Origin: JAFMDF01 sp039024375
Lineage (GTDB): Bacteria > Bacteroidota > Bacteroidia > Chitinophagales > Saprospiraceae
Reading direction: 5' to 3'
Length of the DNA: 33,571 bases
NCBI GenBank assembly: GCA_039024375.1
Contig: JBCCQK010000023.1
Location: forward strand, 1-33,571
This document shows, one piece after another, positions 31,460-33,571 of this stretch. The position numbers and the translations under genes were made by a program. Each line of letters opens with the position of its first letter. The first letter of the stretch is position 1. A model generated the notes under the pieces. The model searched no databases. It had not been told where the DNA came from and saw only the letters and a list, made by a program, of their open reading frames with translations.

Positions 31460-33253
31460 ATGAAAACTATTGAAGAACTCTACCAAAAAAGAGCCGTTGA
31501 ATTTGCAACCACTTCCAAGGCATTGAAAGAAAAGTACAATCGATTTTCGTTCGTTCGACTATTCGTCTTTTTTGCCATTCTGTTTCTGACTATTTTCATC
31601 TTTAAACAGTCTAGTGCGGTCATCGCCATTGTCGTGCTACTCCTTGCCTTATACGGTTTTGGAAAGTTTGTGTTTTGGCACCGAGCCATTTTACACCAAG
31701 CGAACCACCACCAATTTTTAGCCGAAATTAACGAAGAAGAACTCGCTGCATTGGCACACGATTATCAACATTTTACCAATGGTCATCAATTTGTGGACCC
31801 CATGCACCCCTACACGGTGGACATGGACATCTTCGGTGAATATTCCCTCTTTCAATACAGCAATCGAACGTCAACGGCTATTGGGCAACAAGCACTAGCG
31901 GATATATTGAGTTGTCCAGCAAATATTCTCGAAATTTTAGCCCGCCAAACTGCCATCAAAGAATTGTTTCCCAAACTAGATTGGCGACAACACTTTCAAG
32001 CAAAAGGAAGAGTCACCGAAGATGACATAAGCCACGTTCGGCTACTCGATGATTGGCTAAATGATGCCCCTTTTGTCAGTACCAATAAATGGCTAAAAAT
32101 GGCACTTATTTTCGTTCCTATTTGGATGGCCGTTGGGATGTCACTAGCCATCTATTATTTCTCTTGGCAGATTGCTTTGCTTTTTGTGTTGCTACCCGGA
32201 TTTGTTTTATTAAAAACTACGGAAAAGGTCAACGAAACGCATCTTCGCACGACCCACGCCGAAAAGATGCTGTCCTTCTACGCCCAACTAATTGCACACA
32301 TCGAAGCCACCGATTTTTCCTCGGACAAATTGCAGCAAATCAAGGCTCAATTTGTCAACGGGCCACAAAAAGCTTCGAAGCAAATCAAGCAATTGTCCTA
32401 CATCATTAGGCAACTGAATGTTCGTTATAATGCTTTTGCCATCTTTTTCAATTTAGCTAGCCTGTGGGATTTACAGTACGTCTATCGGTTGGAAAAATGG
32501 AAAGCCACCAATCAAGAGGCGCTCCCCAAATGGTTCGAAGCACTGCAAACGTTCGAAGCACTAAGCAGCTTGGCCACCCTTTACTATAATAACCAAGATT
32601 GGACCTTTCCAACCATCACGGAACAATCGCAACTAAAGGGTCTTCAATTGGGACATCCATTGATTCATCGAGACAAACGCATTGCTAACGATTTTAACTC
32701 GCCTACCCAAGCGCATATCAAATTAGTAACGGGGTCAAACATGGCGGGAAAAAGTACCTTCCTGCGCACCGTCGGAGTCAATATTATTCTAGCCATGTCG
32801 GGTTCGGCGGTCTGTGCCGAAAAGCTCACTTTACCCGTTCTGCAAGTTTACACTAGCATGCGTACGCAAGACGCACTACACGAAAGTACCTCGTCGTTCT
32901 ACGCCGAATTGAAACGCTTGAAAATTATTATCGAAGCCGTTGAGCAAAACCCCAATATTTACTTCCTGCTCGACGAAATTTTAAAGGGTACGAACTCCAA
33001 AGACCGACACACGGGTTCACGAGCGCTCATCGAACAAATGATAAAAAGCAAAGGAGCGGGTATCATCGCTACCCACGATTTAGAATTAGGAGACATGGAA
33101 GCAAAAGCGGAGGGCGCCATCGAGAATTTGTGCATGGAGGTCGCCGTAGAAGATGGGAAACTACGCTTTGATTATACCATAGAAAAAGGGGTCAGTCAAA
33201 GCTTTAACGCAACGATTCTGATGAAAGAAATGGGCATTAACATTGATGCATAA
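31460..33253 (+). CDS. Membrane-anchored MutS-family ATPase
   Basis: A 597-residue protein. Two hydrophobic helices (about 28-46 and 49-68) and a second pair (about 214-233 and 236-254) anchor it in the inner membrane. The central region resembles the MutS core (clamp/lever helices), and the C-terminal ATPase domain (about 405-590) has Walker A TGSNMAGKST (424-433), the STSSFYAELKRLK signature region, Walker B YFLLDE (D505, E506) and ATHDLELG. It lacks the mismatch-recognition domain I and the Smr domain of MutS2, so classical mismatch repair is unlikely. Such membrane MutS-like proteins occur in Bacteroidota; their role is not known. It is divergent from the TlpA-like gene. Confidence 0.88.
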   Translation: MKTIEELYQKRAVEFATTSKALKEKYNRFSFVRLFVFFAILFLTIFIFKQSSAVIAIVVLLLALYGFGKFVFWHRAILHQANHHQFLAEINEEELAALAHDYQHFTNGHQFVDPMHPYTVDMDIFGEYSLFQYSNRTSTAIGQQALADILSCPANILEILARQTAIKELFPKLDWRQHFQAKGRVTEDDISHVRLLDDWLNDAPFVSTNKWLKMALIFVPIWMAVGMSLAIYYFSWQIALLFVLLPGFVLLKTTEKVNETHLRTTHAEKMLSFYAQLIAHIEATDFSSDKLQQIKAQFVNGPQKASKQIKQLSYIIRQLNVRYNAFAIFFNLASLWDLQYVYRLEKWKATNQEALPKWFEALQTFEALSSLATLYYNNQDWTFPTITEQSQLKGLQLGHPLIHRDKRIANDFNSPTQAHIKLVTGSNMAGKSTFLRTVGVNIILAMSGSAVCAEKLTLPVLQVYTSMRTQDALHESTSSFYAELKRLKIIIEAVEQNPNIYFLLDEILKGTNSKDRHTGSRALIEQMIKSKGAGIIATHDLELGDMEAKAEGAIENLCMEVAVEDGKLRFDYTIEKGVSQSFNATILMKEMGINIDA

Positions 33254-33283
33254 ATGATATGCTGAAATCCAAACAACTACTTT

Positions 33284-33325
33284 CCGACGCAAGGAAACAG
33301 GTCTGTAACCGCCTGTTGCGTTCGG
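33284..33325. terminator. Imperfect hairpin after the MutS-like gene
   Basis: CCGACGCAA...ACAGG (33284-33301) pairs with CCTGTTGCGTTCGG (33312-33325) with a small bulge, forming a GC-rich stem around a short loop about 30 nt after the stop codon. No T-run follows, so it may be a 3'-end stabiliser rather than a full intrinsic terminator. Confidence 0.45.
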
Positions 33326-33326
33326 G

Positions 33327-33521
33327 CTAGAACAAAAGTAGTGGCGTGTTTATTTGCCAGGTTTCATAGGCCGTCCAGTAGCTGTTGGATATTTCTTTGG
33401 TAGAAAATATGCCTCGGGAACTTTAGAAGTACACAGAAGTCAGAAGTTCCAATGTGCCGTTTTCGGTAATTTCATAGTACACATCTATTAAAAAATGACC
33501 AAAAAAATAATTTTGTGACAT
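33327..33521 (-). pseudogene. Possible broken small gene with one in-frame TAA
   Basis: The minus strand from ATG 33521 reads 32 residues (MSQNYFFGHFLIDVYYEITE and on to SVYF) to a TAA at 33423. Reading through it continues in the same frame for about 31 residues (SSRGIFSTKEISNSYWTAYE and on) to TAG at 33327. The composition on both sides is protein-like. It may be a pseudogene, a 32-residue gene or chance. No family was recognised. Confidence 0.25.
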
Positions 33522-33571
33522 GGTTAATTGAAGCAAATTAACAGAAACTATTTGATAAAACCTATTATCTC

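Overview
The window looks like chromosomal DNA of a Bacteroidota species, most likely of the Saprospiria/Lewinella type. The visible reasons are the moderate GC content, Bacteroidota -7 promoter boxes (TAnnTTTG) upstream of several genes, weak or absent Shine-Dalgarno sequences, many secreted or outer-membrane proteins (TonB-type receptor, lipoproteins, a PD40/SPOR protein, OM beta-barrels), LytTR/His_kinase signalling and an ECF sigma factor next to a membrane-spanning barrel protein. No rRNA, tRNA, CRISPR array, prophage or intact insertion sequence was seen.

Layout. 1-2862: metF behind a good promoter, a foldback-rich gap, then a vanadium-haloperoxidase/PAP2-type secreted enzyme. 2863-3395: a decayed minus-strand AlbA_2-like gene fragment. 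3396-6003: lipoprotein, ECF sigma factor and a protein with a cytosolic head, one membrane helix and a C-terminal outer-membrane barrel, tightly packed as one operon. 6051-8411: class II aldolase (+), a tiny membrane protein (-) and an IPTL-CTERM cell-surface protein (-). 8851-13478: LytTR response regulator and histidine kinase (-), divergent from a TonB-receptor-like OM protein (+). 13568-17949: an M14 carboxypeptidase with a C-terminal GATase1-like part, an Rpn/PD-(D/E)XK nuclease-transposase and a convergent Crp/Fnr regulator. 18228-21576: CNNM/CorC-type protein, CPBP membrane protease and sodium:solute symporter. 21842-26540: TPR-PD40-SPOR envelope protein, head-GIN (DUF2807) protein and lgt. 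26677-33253: pth (-), S66 LD-carboxypeptidase and a XisI homolog (+), a GMC oxidoreductase and a TlpA-like lipoprotein (-), and a membrane-anchored MutS-like ATPase (+).

Most of the genes are ordinary housekeeping or envelope genes. The possible system-level interest lies in (i) the ECF sigma / double-membrane-spanning barrel / lipoprotein operon, (ii) a XisI excision-control homolog with no XisH beside it, and (iii) a dense set of elaborate intergenic palindromes. The palindromes include an approximately 180-bp foldback, an interleaved A-B-A'-B' inverted repeat and two hairpins whose loops are perfectly complementary; they sit between genes and match no feature type I can name. Functions are assigned from motifs and remembered family patterns only; no database search was possible.
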